From an uncultured Pseudomonadota bacterium (GTDB lineage: Bacteria > Myxococcota_A > Polyangia > Nannocystales > Nannocystaceae), in NCBI GenBank assembly GCA_913061055.1, contig CAJXVA010000009.1, forward strand, positions 1 through 51,266: DNA of 51,266 nt, given 5' to 3'. A program made the position numbers and the translations under genes. Below, in pieces: positions 1 through 8,449 of this stretch. The notes beneath the pieces were generated by a model. The model was not told the origin of the DNA. It was given only the letters and a program-made list of their open reading frames with translations, and ran no database searches. The first letter of the stretch is position 1, and every line of letters begins with the position of its first letter.

Positions 1-48
1 CGAGATGTAGAGAGGTCTCGTGGGCTCGGAGATGTGTATAAGAGACAG
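1..48. other. Nextera i7-side adapter left on contig end
   Basis: Not genomic. Positions 15-48 match the Nextera read-2 adapter, including the 19-bp Tn5 mosaic end at 30-48. Positions 1-6 match the end of the P7 primer, and 7-14 (gtagagag) is an 8-nt index slot that I recall as i7 index N707. Translation through it gives the known artefact peptides MYKRQ and MCIRDR, so any start codon placed here is false. Confidence 0.97.
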
Positions 49-2010
49 AGCTATCCCGTCTCCAGTGACCGAGTCTCGTGGGCCGTGGGCGCGTGGGAGC
101 TGTTGGCCCAACTGGACGGTGACGAGCGTGAGGCGTTCCGCGATCGAACCCTCGAAGCGCTCACCAACACCCTCGAGCACGACCGCGCCGTCGTCTACGA
201 CCCTGCAGATGGTCTCTACTTGGGGGAGCAGTCCTTCCTCGACTGGCGCGAGCAAACCTATCCCGAATGGACAGCCACCGACGTCGTGCACATCGGCATG
301 AGCAAGGCGCTCTCGACCAACCTGCTGCACTACCGAGCCATGCGCATCGCGGCATCGCTGGCCGACGAAACGTCCGACGCGAAGACTCGGGACCGGTTTG
401 ACGGATGGGCCGACGACTTGCGGGCGGCCATCGTGGAGCGGTTCTGGCTGGAGGACGAGGGCATGTTCTCGACCTTCGTCACCACCGGGCTCGACCCGGC
501 CCCGGCCCGTCGATACGACCTGCTCGGCTCGTCCTTCGCCGTGCTGTTCGATGTTGCCGACGCAGATCAGGCCTCGCGGATCCTCTCCGCCTACCCGCAC
601 TACGGACCCGGAGCGCCCGTCGCCTGGCCTCAGCTGCAGGACATCCCGATCTATCACAACCGCGGAGAGTGGCCGTTCGTCACCGCCTACTGGTTGCGAG
701 CCGCCGCCAAGGCCGGCAACGCGGCGGTCGGCGAAAAGATGATGCTCGCCCTGATTCGCGGCGCCGCGATCAACCTCTCCAACATGGAGAACTTCGAGGC
801 TGGCTCGGGTGCGGCATGGCTCGAAGACGGCGCGGCGAGTGGACCCATCGTGAACTCGCAGCGGCAGCTATGGAGTGTCGCGGCCTACGTCTCGATGGTT
901 CACCACACGTTGTTTGGGCTCCAGGCCGAGGCCGACGGCTTGCACGTCCGGCCGTTCTTGCCCGCTGCGATCCGCAGCTCGGTGTTTGCGGGAACCGACG
1001 AGATCATCCTCAACGACTTCCGCTACCGCGGCCGCAGTCTCAAGGTCGTGCTCGAGCTGCCCGAGGATGCGGGCACCGGGGCGCTGCAGGTCGACACGAT
1101 CTTCGTGGGGGATACCCAGATGTCCGGCGACCTGCTGGAGGGTCTCGAAGACGGCACCTGCGTCACCATTCGGCTGGTCGCCGGACAGCGCGACGCCGGC
1201 ACGTTGACCGAGGTCTCTGATGCCGACTACCGCGATGTCTTCGGGCCTCGAACCCCACAGATCACCAGTATCGAGGGCGCCGGTGGCCAGGTTTCTCTGG
1301 GGCTCTCCACCAGCGAGGCTGCCGATGTCACGTGGCGGATCTATCGGGACGGCGAGGTCGTGGCCGACGAACTCGTGGGCTCCACCTCCTCTTGGACGGA
1401 CGCGGACTTCGACGCCAACAGCGCCCAAACCCCCTGCTACGTGGCCGAGCTGACGTTCACCGGCAGCGGCAACCACTCTCAGCATTCCCCGCCGCAGTGC
1501 TGGTGGGGAGAGGGCTCATCCCGCGTCAGCGTGGTCGGAGCCTCGGAGCTCCTGAACGTCGGCGGCACGGGCGTAAACAACCACGGCCGCTTCCACTACG
1601 AGGGCTGGGGAGACGAGGGGCACACCCTCACGGCCCCCAGCTTCACGCCGACCCAGAGCGGACCGCACCTCTTGCAGGTGGGCTACGGCAACGGCGCGGG
1701 GTCGATCAACAGCGGCATCACCTGTGCGGTGAAGCGAGTTCTGGTGGAAGAGGTCGACAGCGGCGACGTGGTGGCGAGTGAGACCATCATCATGCCGCAC
1801 CTGGGCGACTGGTCCGTGTGGGCCCTGTCGAGCTTCGCACCGGCGAACCTGACCGCGGGTGTCGAGTACCGGGTGGTCATCGCGGGAGACGACCAGACCG
1901 TGAACATGTCCGCGTTCTCCCACTTCGAGGCGTATACCGGCGGGCTCGGCGGTGACGAAGGCGAGTTCAACCGCGTGAACATTTCGGACCTGCGCATCTT
2001 GGCTCGGTAA
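49..2010 (+). CDS. Six-hairpin glycosidase-like secreted protein, 5' truncated
   Basis: The open frame enters from the contig edge, so the N-terminus, including any signal peptide, is missing; the five residues before codon 49 come from adapter. About 653 residues remain. The first 320 are helix-rich and resemble the (alpha/alpha)6 barrels of glycogen-debranching or alpha-L-rhamnosidase-type hydrolases, with segments such as YHNRGEWPFVTAYWLRAA and a Trp-rich QLWSVAAYVSMVHHT stretch. A beta domain follows at about 320-400. Next come a fibronectin-III-like domain (about 405-490, starting PRTPQITSIEGAGG) and a C-terminal beta-sandwich resembling a carbohydrate-binding module, ending FNRVNISDLRILAR. 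The likely role is extracellular or periplasmic carbohydrate hydrolysis, but I cannot name substrate or catalytic acids. It runs convergent to the small gene at 2037. Confidence 0.75.
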   Translation, partial: SYPVSSDRVSWAVGAWELLAQLDGDEREAFRDRTLEALTNTLEHDRAVVYDPADGLYLGEQSFLDWREQTYPEWTATDVVHIGMSKALSTNLLHYRAMRIAASLADETSDAKTRDRFDGWADDLRAAIVERFWLEDEGMFSTFVTTGLDPAPARRYDLLGSSFAVLFDVADADQASRILSAYPHYGPGAPVAWPQLQDIPIYHNRGEWPFVTAYWLRAAAKAGNAAVGEKMMLALIRGAAINLSNMENFEAGSGAAWLEDGAASGPIVNSQRQLWSVAAYVSMVHHTLFGLQAEADGLHVRPFLPAAIRSSVFAGTDEIILNDFRYRGRSLKVVLELPEDAGTGALQVDTIFVGDTQMSGDLLEGLEDGTCVTIRLVAGQRDAGTLTEVSDADYRDVFGPRTPQITSIEGAGGQVSLGLSTSEAADVTWRIYRDGEVVADELVGSTSSWTDADFDANSAQTPCYVAELTFTGSGNHSQHSPPQCWWGEGSSRVSVVGASELLNVGGTGVNNHGRFHYEGWGDEGHTLTAPSFTPTQSGPHLLQVGYGNGAGSINSGITCAVKRVLVEEVDSGDVVASETIIMPHLGDWSVWALSSFAPANLTAGVEYRVVIAGDDQTVNMSAFSHFEAYTGGLGGDEGEFNRVNISDLRILAR

Positions 2011-2036
2011 ACGCCGAGCTCATCCGCCTCACGACG

Positions 2037-2444
2037 CTACAACCGAAGCTTGTCGTAGGTGACGACCTTGATGAGCGGCTTCGGCAACATCGCCTCCACC
2101 TCGGTGATGCGTCTGTCGACCGCCACGATGCCATTGCTCGCCTTGGCCTGGTTGCCCCACTGTTTGAGGTGGTCGGTGGTGACGGTGCGGATGTTGTTCG
2201 GTTTTGCCCACTCACCGCAGATCCGCTGACCCAGCGTGTTCATCTGCTCGCGCACCGTGGCGCCGCCGGCCTTCACCGCATCGTCGGTCTGCTCGAGCCA
2301 ACCGTCCGCCATCCAGCTGCCCTTGTAGAACTTCTTGACGAAGTCCTTGTACTGCGACTCCCCGCCTCGTGTGGACGGCGACGCCGCCCTGAAGACCAGC
2401 TGGAAATAGCCCGTGTAGAGTGCGTCAAATCGGATCTCGCTCAC
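2037..2444 (-). CDS. Conserved-looking small protein of unknown function (135 aa)
   Basis: I do not recognise the family. The frame stays open upstream to 2666, but a GTG at 2444 is preceded by an excellent ribosome-binding site (AAGGAG, spacer 6), so the start is set there, giving VSEIRFDALYTGYFQLVF. The product is soluble and mixed alpha/beta with no signal peptide or membrane segment. It is rich in Lys and Trp in the middle (KDFVKKFYKGSWMADGWLEQ) and ends VVTYDKLRL. It lies 109 bp downstream of arsH on the same strand, so it could be the last gene of the biotin carboxylase-arsH unit or have its own promoter. Confidence 0.7.
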   Translation of the reverse strand: MSEIRFDALYTGYFQLVFRAASPSTRGGESQYKDFVKKFYKGSWMADGWLEQTDDAVKAGGATVREQMNTLGQRICGEWAKPNNIRTVTTDHLKQWGNQAKASNGIVAVDRRITEVEAMLPKPLIKVVTYDKLRL

Positions 2445-2553
2445 GTATCGCTCCTTCGTTGCGCTCTCATCGCTGCAACGCCCTGAGCCAATCGTACCAG
2501 GTCTTCGACAGCCGCCAGCGTAGAGGCTGACCCGGCGCAGCCCCCGGCCGGAC

Positions 2554-3273
2554 TCACAAGCTCTTGGCGGCGATCCGGTGCTTCGGATTCTCAGGGTCGA
2601 GCGCCTCTTTGGCGGCACGCTCGCGTCGCTCGCTGTAGCGGTCGACGAGCAAGTCTCGACGGTCACGCGTGAGGACCGTGAACTTGTAGAGCTCTTCCAT
2701 CACGTCCACGATGCGGTCGCGGTAGGGAGAGTCCTTCATCCGCCCGTCGTCGTGAAACTCCTGGTACGCCTTCGCGACCGACGACTGATTGGGAATGGTC
2801 AGCATTCGCATCCAGCGACCGAGGAGGCGCAACGTGTTGACGACGTTGAACGACTGGGACCCGCCGCAGACCTGCATGACAGCAAGGGTGCGACCCTGGG
2901 TCGGGCGGACCGCGCCGATCGACAACGGGATCCAGTCGACCTGGTTCTTGAACACTCCCGTCACCGCACCGTGCATCTCCGGTGAGCACCAGACCTGGCC
3001 CTCGGACCACAGCGATGCCTCGCGAAGCTCGGCAACCTTCGGGTGTTCTTCGAGACCGGGCGCTTTGACCGGGAGCTCGCGCGGGTCGAAGATGCGGACT
3101 TCGCATCCGAGTTCCTCGAGGATTCGCCCCGCTTCTTCCGTGGCCAGGCGGCTGTAGGAGCGCTCCCGAAGCGACCCGTAAAGCATCAGGATCCGAGGGG
3201 GATCGGTCCGCAGAGTGACGCTTGGGATCTGCGGGACGCTGGGTGCCGGGGGCGTTCCGTCGTGGTGGCTCAT
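2554..3273 (-). CDS. arsH: ArsH-type NADPH-dependent FMN reductase
   Basis: A 239-residue flavodoxin-fold protein of the ArsH family, which uses FMN and NADPH and in characterised members oxidises organoarsenicals or reduces quinones and metals. Family signatures are the FMN phosphate loop [16 protein letters not shown] (about 28-43) and the strongly conserved [20 protein letters not shown] segment (about 97-116), followed by [17 protein letters not shown]. Length matches the family (about 230-250). The ATG overlaps the stop of the biotin carboxylase-like gene by 4 bp (ATGA), so the two are probably translationally coupled. No arsR, arsB, arsC or acr3 lies nearby, so a role in arsenic resistance is not supported by context; a general flavin or quinone reductase role is equally possible. 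Confidence 0.88.
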   Translation of the reverse strand: MSHHDGTPPAPSVPQIPSVTLRTDPPRILMLYGSLRERSYSRLATEEAGRILEELGCEVRIFDPRELPVKAPGLEEHPKVAELREASLWSEGQVWCSPEMHGAVTGVFKNQVDWIPLSIGAVRPTQGRTLAVMQVCGGSQSFNVVNTLRLLGRWMRMLTIPNQSSVAKAYQEFHDDGRMKDSPYRDRIVDVMEELYKFTVLTRDRRDLLVDRYSERRERAAKEALDPENPKHRIAAKSL

Positions 3274-5489
3274 GACTGTTGTTCTGCGCGAAGAGCTTCG
3301 ATGACCCAGTTGACGTGTCGCTCTGGCGCGACGGCCGTGCCGTGCTTACGCATGCACTCGGTCTCCAACACCCAACGGTGTGTTCCGACGTTGTTCTCGA
3401 ACGTGGAGTCGGGGACGACCTTGCCGTCGGGCATCACCTGGCGCCCCTGGATGCGGGTGCGACGAAGAACCTCGAGGGACGCCAGTCGAAGCAACTCGTA
3501 GCGCTGCTCCGCTTGGTCCGGCTCCACCTCGATCGAGACGATGAGCTTCCCGAATGTGGGGTCCTTGTTGACCAGCTTGTCCCCGACCGCAAACCCCGTG
3601 TCGAAGCGGATGCCGACGGCAGTGACGCCCAACACATCGGAGGCGCGCAGGCCCTGAAGCACCGTCGCCTCGTCGGGGAGCTCGATTTTGTCGAAGATGC
3701 CTGCGTTGGGCACGAACAGCCCACGCCCACCGTCGCGCGAGTCCTTGAGGTCGGCGCGAAATCCCTCCGCGTTGATCCGGTACTCGCGAGCCACACGAGC
3801 CTTCTCGACGGCTGCTTGGTCGAACGGGATCGGCGCTCCGCGGGCGACCAGGTACTGCAGCTGGACAAGGTTCAAGGGAGCCAACGCATCGCCCTCACGG
3901 ATCCGATACGCCTCCTCGGTGACCGGGTGCTCGACCTGGATGCGGGTGTTCATCTCGAGCAAGTAGAAGTGCCCGTCCTTGAACATCAACTCCACGGTGC
4001 ACGCCCCGACGTAGTCAACGCTGTCGGCGATACGCACCGCGATCTCACACATGCGGTCTTCGAGTGCCGAGTCTTGACGGAGCACGGCCGGCGGCGCCTC
4101 CTCTTGGATCTTCTGGCTGGCGCGCTGCTCGCTGCAGTCGCGCATCCCGAAGTGCCGCGTGTTGCCGAAGCGGTCACGGACGACCTGCACCTCGAGGTGC
4201 GTGGTCTTTGGGATGTTCTGCTCGAACATCACACCTGGATCCCATCCGTTCGAGGTGATCTCTCCGAGAACCCGAAGGACGGCCGAGGGGATCTCCGATG
4301 GATGCTCGAGAACAACCTGCCCCCGACCGCCGCCGCCATTTGCAGCCTTGAGACGCCCGGGGAAGGTGAAGGCTCCGTCGGCGTGGGCCTCGATGATCTT
4401 GGAAGCGATGGCCTCGGGGTCGGTGTCGTCGATCACGATGCCGGGGGTCACCGCGTTCGGATCGATCGCTTGGGCGAGCTTCCGGAACTCGCGCTTGTCC
4501 CCTGCCCGCTCTACGACGTCCTGCATGGGACCGATGAAGGCGATCCCGCTGCTCTGGAAGCACTGGATCGCGGCCGTGTTCTCGGCCAGCGGCCCGTAGC
4601 CGGGATACACAGCGGAGCGACCAAGGTGCTGCTGCGCCTCGTCGCCGAAGCGCTCGGCGTACGCTCGCTTGATGCGCTCGACCATCTGCGTTGGGTTGGC
4701 ATAGGTCTCGAGGAACGCGCCGTCCAGCGGGATGGTGAACCCACCGGCCTCGTTCGCGATGCGGACTTGCAGCGCATCGGCGTCGTCGGTGGCGCTGTGC
4801 AGGACGACCGGAATCGCTCCAGCTGCCAGCGCCTCTCGGGTTGCACGGACCCCCATCTCGCCCTTGTCGGCCACGATGACGTAGTCGAGCCGGCCTTCGC
4901 CCACGGTCGTTGCGGGATGGCGATCGAGTTCCTGGGACAGGAGGTAGACGAGATCGCAGGCGCGGGGGCTGCTCGCGAAGATCTCGTGCGCTTCGTCCTG
5001 CAATCGTTTTCGCAACACCGCGCGGCACGAGGGGAACAGACTGAGCGCGACACACAGATCGATGGCCTCTGTCGCCCCCTGCTCCAGCGTCTCCGCGGCC
5101 TGAGCGATCTCGACAAGCGAGAGTTGCGACAGGTCAGCCTCCACGACGCTCTGCTCCGGCACGTGCTCGCGAGCCTGCGCGATCTGTTCCACCAGCGTCC
5201 GGACGCGAGCGGGCGCCGACTCATCGAGCGCGGCGACCTGTCTCTCCCAACCGAAGTACTTCATCCAGACCTCGGCGTTCTCGATGACGTATCGAAGCGC
5301 CATCAGTCGCTGCCCCAGCGCACCCAGTGGAAGTGAGCGGAGCTCTACGAGCGCTGCCCCCGGAAGACCAACGGCCGCCGCAAACGCTTGCGTGGACACG
5401 AGGTACCCGCTCCCCGGGTGCACGAGTCGTTGCATCGCTTGGGCGATATCGTCCGGGGTTGGGCGCTGACTTTTGTCGAGGATCCGCAT
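3270..5489 (-). CDS. Stand-alone biotin carboxylase-like ATP-grasp protein with N-terminal extension
   Basis: 739 residues. Positions about 202-700 form a complete biotin carboxylase module: an N-terminal [18 protein letters not shown] strand-helix unit, glycine-rich ATP loop AANGGGGRG (382-390), the HLEVQV segment (His431), catalytic-region Lys460 ([10 protein letters not shown]), the metal/bicarbonate motif [14 protein letters not shown] (512-525), and a REYRINAE segment matching the conserved RINAE arginine. These agree with residues known from E. coli AccC, so ATP-dependent carboxylation chemistry is plausible. Unusual are about 200 residues of helical N-terminal extension and the lack of a biotinyl (AMKM) or carboxyltransferase domain, in the protein or beside it. 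It may act with partners encoded elsewhere, or carboxylate or ligate another substrate. It overlaps arsH by 4 bp. Confidence 0.85.
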   Translation of the reverse strand: MRILDKSQRPTPDDIAQAMQRLVHPGSGYLVSTQAFAAAVGLPGAALVELRSLPLGALGQRLMALRYVIENAEVWMKYFGWERQVAALDESAPARVRTLVEQIAQAREHVPEQSVVEADLSQLSLVEIAQAAETLEQGATEAIDLCVALSLFPSCRAVLRKRLQDEAHEIFASSPRACDLVYLLSQELDRHPATTVGEGRLDYVIVADKGEMGVRATREALAAGAIPVVLHSATDDADALQVRIANEAGGFTIPLDGAFLETYANPTQMVERIKRAYAERFGDEAQQHLGRSAVYPGYGPLAENTAAIQCFQSSGIAFIGPMQDVVERAGDKREFRKLAQAIDPNAVTPGIVIDDTDPEAIASKIIEAHADGAFTFPGRLKAANGGGGRGQVVLEHPSEIPSAVLRVLGEITSNGWDPGVMFEQNIPKTTHLEVQVVRDRFGNTRHFGMRDCSEQRASQKIQEEAPPAVLRQDSALEDRMCEIAVRIADSVDYVGACTVELMFKDGHFYLLEMNTRIQVEHPVTEEAYRIREGDALAPLNLVQLQYLVARGAPIPFDQAAVEKARVAREYRINAEGFRADLKDSRDGGRGLFVPNAGIFDKIELPDEATVLQGLRASDVLGVTAVGIRFDTGFAVGDKLVNKDPTFGKLIVSIEVEPDQAEQRYELLRLASLEVLRRTRIQGRQVMPDGKVVPDSTFENNVGTHRWVLETECMRKHGTAVAPERHVNWVIEALRAEQQS

Positions 5490-5702
5490 GGTCGAGCCTG
5501 CGATCGGTTGGGCCCGGGCCTGGCCCCAACCTGCGAACGCGGGGCATTAATGCAAGTACGGTGGCGTCCGGTCAAATCGCGGACTACGACGGCCACACCT
5601 GCAGTTCGCGCTCACCACGGGAGCCCGTTTTCCTGCCCGTACACCACGCCTCCGATCACCTGCCCCGCACCACATCCGCGTCCCCGCTGCGGGGTCGCCC
5701 GC
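5490..5702 (-). promoter_or_regulatory. Upstream region of the biotin carboxylase gene with AT-rich palindrome
   Basis: This stretch carries a perfect 10-bp palindrome, GCATTAATGC, at 5544-5553, 55 bp upstream of the minus-strand start at 5489. Between it and the start lies an imperfect GC-rich inverted repeat (ggttggg ... ccccaacc, about 5505-5530) that could fold in the 5' leader. In an otherwise very GC-rich region the AT-rich palindrome is a reasonable operator or -10 candidate. No protein-coding signal was seen here. Confidence 0.4.
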
Positions 5703-5846
5703 CTACGGGTTGGAGTAGTAGCCGCGAACGGAGGAGGGACTGGCGACGACGAGGTCGGCCACCCCGTCCCCGTTGAAGTCGCCGGACTCGATCTCGATGA
5801 TCGTTCCCCCGCCGAAGGGCAGCACCTCGGGGACGAACCCCGCCAT
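5703..5846 (-). pseudogene. Orphan VCBS/FG-GAP repeat fragment
   Basis: In a minus-strand frame, 47 codons from ATG 5846 to TAG at 5703-5705 encode one clear FG-GAP/VCBS blade: FGGGTIIEIESGDFNGDGVADLVVA, with the calcium-loop pattern DFNGDGxxDL. An in-frame TGA lies about 20 codons further upstream, so the rest of the propeller is gone. Real VCBS proteins carry many blades; one blade ending at a natural-looking C-terminus (GYYSNP, stop) suggests the 3' remnant of a deleted surface protein. A tiny functional peptide is possible but unlikely. It sits between the biotin carboxylase promoter and the DUF1456 gene. Confidence 0.6.
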
Positions 5847-5847
5847 G

Positions 5848-5869
5848 CACACCCGCGTGTCCGGGTGTG
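5848..5869. other. Perfect 8-bp stem, 6-nt loop hairpin
   Basis: CACACCCG (5848-5855) and CGGGTGTG (5862-5869) are perfect complements around a 6-nt loop, just upstream of the orphan VCBS fragment. It has no T-tract on either side, so it is not a convincing intrinsic terminator; it may be chance within decayed coding sequence. Confidence 0.35.
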
Positions 5870-5966
5870 ACGCAGCACTCGCCGATTCGCCGGAGCGGCC
5901 TCAGGGCTAGTCAGCCCGCGGCCGCCTTGGTACGCCTGCAGGTGCAATTCCCTTCGATCGCCCGCC

Positions 5967-6452
5967 ATGACCAACAACGACATCCTCCGCCGCATTCGCT
6001 ACGTCTTCGATTTCGGCGACGACAAGATGATCGCGTTGTTTGCTCTGGCCGACAAGGAAGTCACCCGAGCCGAGGTGAGCGATTGGCTCAAGAGGGACGA
6101 TGACCCCGCCTACCGCAACTGTGGCGACAAGTCGCTCGCGTATTTCCTCAACGGGCTGATCGTCGACAAACGCGGACGCCGCGAGGGCCCGCCGCCGCCG
6201 GTCGAGTCACGGCTGAACAACAACCTCATCTTGAAGAAGCTCAAGATTGCGATGGCGTTCTCCAGTGACGACATGCTGGACGTGCTCCGGTTGGCGGGCA
6301 ACGAGATCAGCGAGCACGAGCTGAGTGCACTGTTCCGAAAGCCCGGGCACAAGCACCACCGCAAGTGCATGGACCAGGTGCTGCGCAACTTCCTGACCGG
6401 GCTCCGGATGCAGCTACGACCCCAAGCGCCCAAACACGAGCCTTCGTACTGA
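5967..6452 (+). CDS. yehS: DUF1456 family protein (YehS-like)
   Basis: 161 residues with an internal tandem duplication typical of DUF1456/YehS. Repeat 1 (about 1-68) starts NNDILRRIRYVFDFGDDKMIALFALAD and has a WLKRDDDPAYRNCGDKSLAYFLNGLI core. Repeat 2 (about 85-150) starts NNNLILKKLKIAMAFSSDDMLDVLRLAG and ends DQVLRNFLTGLRMQLR. Length and repeat layout match E. coli YehS (about 156 aa). The biochemical role of the family is unknown; the protein is cytosolic, with no signal or membrane segment. It runs convergent to the LysR gene, whose stop is only 3 bp away, so it is probably monocistronic. Confidence 0.88.
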   Translation: MTNNDILRRIRYVFDFGDDKMIALFALADKEVTRAEVSDWLKRDDDPAYRNCGDKSLAYFLNGLIVDKRGRREGPPPPVESRLNNNLILKKLKIAMAFSSDDMLDVLRLAGNEISEHELSALFRKPGHKHHRKCMDQVLRNFLTGLRMQLRPQAPKHEPSY

Positions 6453-6455
6453 CGC

Positions 6456-7328
6456 TCAGGCCTGCAGGCCTTCGAGGAGCAGGTCGAAGACCACCCGCAA
6501 GCGACGGCTCGTGCTTAGCTCGCGGTGGGTGGTCAGCCAGGTCGCCATGGGAAAGGGCGGGAAGTCTGGCAGAGCGCGACGCACCAGCGGTTCGGCGTCG
6601 CCGATCTCCTCGACCATGATGCAGATGCCCGCGCCACGTTTGGCGAGCTCCCACTGCACCAGCTGGTTCTCGGTGATGATCGGAAAGCTCGCGGGTGTTA
6701 GCGATAGCCCGAGCGCGCCCAGGCCCTTGATCAGGGCGTCGCCCCGATCGAAGCCGAGGAACTGCCCTCGCGAAAGTTCGTCGGCGGTGCTGGGGTTTCC
6801 GATCGCCTCCAGGTAGTCGGGCGTGGCGTACAGTCGGGCGAACCTTTCCCTCACCTTGCGGGCCAAGAGGTCGGGCTGGGTCGGGCGAAAGCTCCGGATC
6901 GCGATGTCGGCCTCGCGCCGCGCCAGGTCGCTGGCGTCGTTGGTCGCCACGATCTCGACTTCGATGCCGGGATGAACCGTGCGCAGGTGGGCAATGATCG
7001 TCGGCAGCGTGTACATGGCGTCGATCTGGCTGGCGGAGATGATGACGATCCCCTCCAGCGAGACCGACTGACCCGCAGCGATCAGGGATAGGCGGGTGGC
7101 CGCTTCCCCCATCCCACGAGCATGCTCGAGCAGGCTGAGTCCGGTCTGCGTCAACGCGAGCCCATGCCCCACGCGCTCAAACAGGACCACGTCGAGCTCC
7201 TCCTCCAGGGCCGCGACCTGACGGCCCACCGTGGGCTGCGCCATGCCGAGCGCTCGGCCAGCGGCGGAGAACGACCCCTCCTCAGCGGTCACCAGAAACG
7301 CCCTCACCCGCGTCCAGTCGAACCTCAT
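6456..7328 (-). CDS. LysR-family transcriptional regulator
   Basis: About 290 residues. The N-terminal winged helix-turn-helix is clear (RVRAFLVTAEEGSFSAAGRALGMAQPTVGRQVAALEEELDVVLFER), followed by a LysR substrate-binding fold (about 90-290). The frame opens at 7355, but the ATG at 7328 (MRFDWTRVRAF) fits the family's usual N-terminus and has a GGAG ribosome-binding site about 5 nt upstream, so it is preferred. The gene is divergent from the medium-chain dehydrogenase at 7417, which is its most likely target. A 14-bp inverted repeat at 7342-7355 lies between them. The inducer is unknown. Confidence 0.9.
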   Translation of the reverse strand: MRFDWTRVRAFLVTAEEGSFSAAGRALGMAQPTVGRQVAALEEELDVVLFERVGHGLALTQTGLSLLEHARGMGEAATRLSLIAAGQSVSLEGIVIISASQIDAMYTLPTIIAHLRTVHPGIEVEIVATNDASDLARREADIAIRSFRPTQPDLLARKVRERFARLYATPDYLEAIGNPSTADELSRGQFLGFDRGDALIKGLGALGLSLTPASFPIITENQLVQWELAKRGAGICIMVEEIGDAEPLVRRALPDFPPFPMATWLTTHRELSTSRRLRVVFDLLLEGLQA

Positions 7329-7341
7329 GGAACTCCAATCC

Positions 7342-7355
7342 ATGCGAATACGCAT
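7342..7355. promoter_or_regulatory. Candidate LysR operator (inverted repeat)
   Basis: ATGCG-AATA-CGCAT is a perfect 5-bp inverted repeat with a 4-bp AT-rich centre, 14 bp upstream of the preferred LysR start and 62 bp upstream of the dehydrogenase start. Position and form suit a LysR recognition site controlling both directions. Binding is inferred, not shown. Confidence 0.45.
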
Positions 7356-7416
7356 ATCACGTGTCCAACTTCGGGGGATTTTCAGAACGGTATCGCATGG
7401 CTACAACAAGAGTCCG

Positions 7417-8430
7417 ATGCAAGCAGCAACCCACACCCAGTACGGCTCCTCCGAGGTTCTTTCCGTGCAGGAGGTCGAAAAGCCGACCGTAGGACCCCAG
7501 CAGGTCCTCATTCGAGTGCACGCCAGCCCAGTCACCGAAGGCGACCGACGCCTCCGGGCGGCCGACTTCCCCGGGGTGAGCGCGGTGGCGGGCAGGTTGA
7601 TGTTTGGCCTGTTTCGTCCCCGCAACCACATCCCCGGGACGATGTTCGCCGGTCAGGTCGTCGCGGTCGGTCACGCCGTCACTCGATTCGCGGTCGGTGA
7701 CGACGTCTTCGGCAGCTGCGACAACAGTGCTCAGGCCGAGTACCTCGCGGTCGGTGAGGACGGACCGCTAGCAAAGATCCCGCCGGGCATCGAGTACGAC
7801 GAAGCCGCCGCCGTTCCCTACGGCGCGGCGACAGCTCTCGCATTCTTGCGAGACGTCGCCCAGGTCCAGCCCGGGGAGGAGGTCCTGATCGTCGGAGCCT
7901 CTGGAGGCGTGGGGCGGTTTGCCGTTCAGATCGCTCGCCACCTCGGCGCCCACGTGACCGGTGTGGGCAGCGGCCGCAACGCGGCGATGATGACGGAGCT
8001 CGGCGCCGATGCGGTCATCGACTACAACCGCGAGGACTACACGAAGAACGGCAAGACCTACGACGTCATCTTCGACACAGCGTCCGGCGATGGATTCCGC
8101 GCCGCGAAACAATCGCTCAAGAAGAGCGGCCGCTACGCCAGCGTCTACCTCAACCTCTTGATGCTGTGGCAGATGCTGGTCAGCGCCGTGTTCGGTGGGC
8201 CCAAGGCAACGTCATCCGTCGTGCTCGGCAACCAAGCCCTGACCCAGGACGTCGCAGAACTCTTGGCGCAAGGCGTGATCCACCCGGTGATCGCCGCGCG
8301 CTACCCCATCACCCAGGTCGCCCAGGCCCACGCCGCTCAGGAATCGGGAGCCACCAGTGGAACCGTAATCGTCACCGTCGATGACACGGCTCGCTGCGCC
8401 CCACCGGCGAAAGCCCTGCACGTCGCGTGA
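7417..8430 (+). CDS. NAD(P)-dependent medium-chain dehydrogenase/reductase
   Basis: 337 residues from ATG 7417; the frame is open further upstream, but those codons overlap the divergent LysR gene and are not family-like. The GroES-like N-domain begins MQAATHTQYGSSEVLSVQEVEKP. The Rossmann nucleotide loop is VLIVGASGGVGRFAVQIARHLGAHVTGVGS (about residues 154-182). No structural or catalytic zinc Cys cluster is visible, so it is probably a zinc-free quinone oxidoreductase or enoyl-reductase type enzyme using NADPH. It is the presumed target of the adjacent divergent LysR regulator. The substrate cannot be told from sequence. Confidence 0.88.
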   Translation: MQAATHTQYGSSEVLSVQEVEKPTVGPQQVLIRVHASPVTEGDRRLRAADFPGVSAVAGRLMFGLFRPRNHIPGTMFAGQVVAVGHAVTRFAVGDDVFGSCDNSAQAEYLAVGEDGPLAKIPPGIEYDEAAAVPYGAATALAFLRDVAQVQPGEEVLIVGASGGVGRFAVQIARHLGAHVTGVGSGRNAAMMTELGADAVIDYNREDYTKNGKTYDVIFDTASGDGFRAAKQSLKKSGRYASVYLNLLMLWQMLVSAVFGGPKATSSVVLGNQALTQDVAELLAQGVIHPVIAARYPITQVAQAHAAQESGATSGTVIVTVDDTARCAPPAKALHVA

Positions 8431-8449
8431 CGCGGCGGGCTCAGCCCCT

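Noticed and set aside
20-301. 93-aa frame beginning MGSEMCIRDR
   Set aside because: It starts in the adapter and shadows the glycosidase-like gene in another frame.
2554-3273. Arsenic resistance island
   Set aside because: Only arsH is present; no arsR, arsB, acr3 or arsC in the window.
3279-5336. 685-aa open frame opposite the biotin carboxylase gene
   Set aside because: Antisense shadow with no recognisable domain or start signal.
5656-5850. 64-aa minus-strand frame overlapping the VCBS fragment
   Set aside because: Different frame from the one carrying the DFNGDG blade; Arg-rich shadow.
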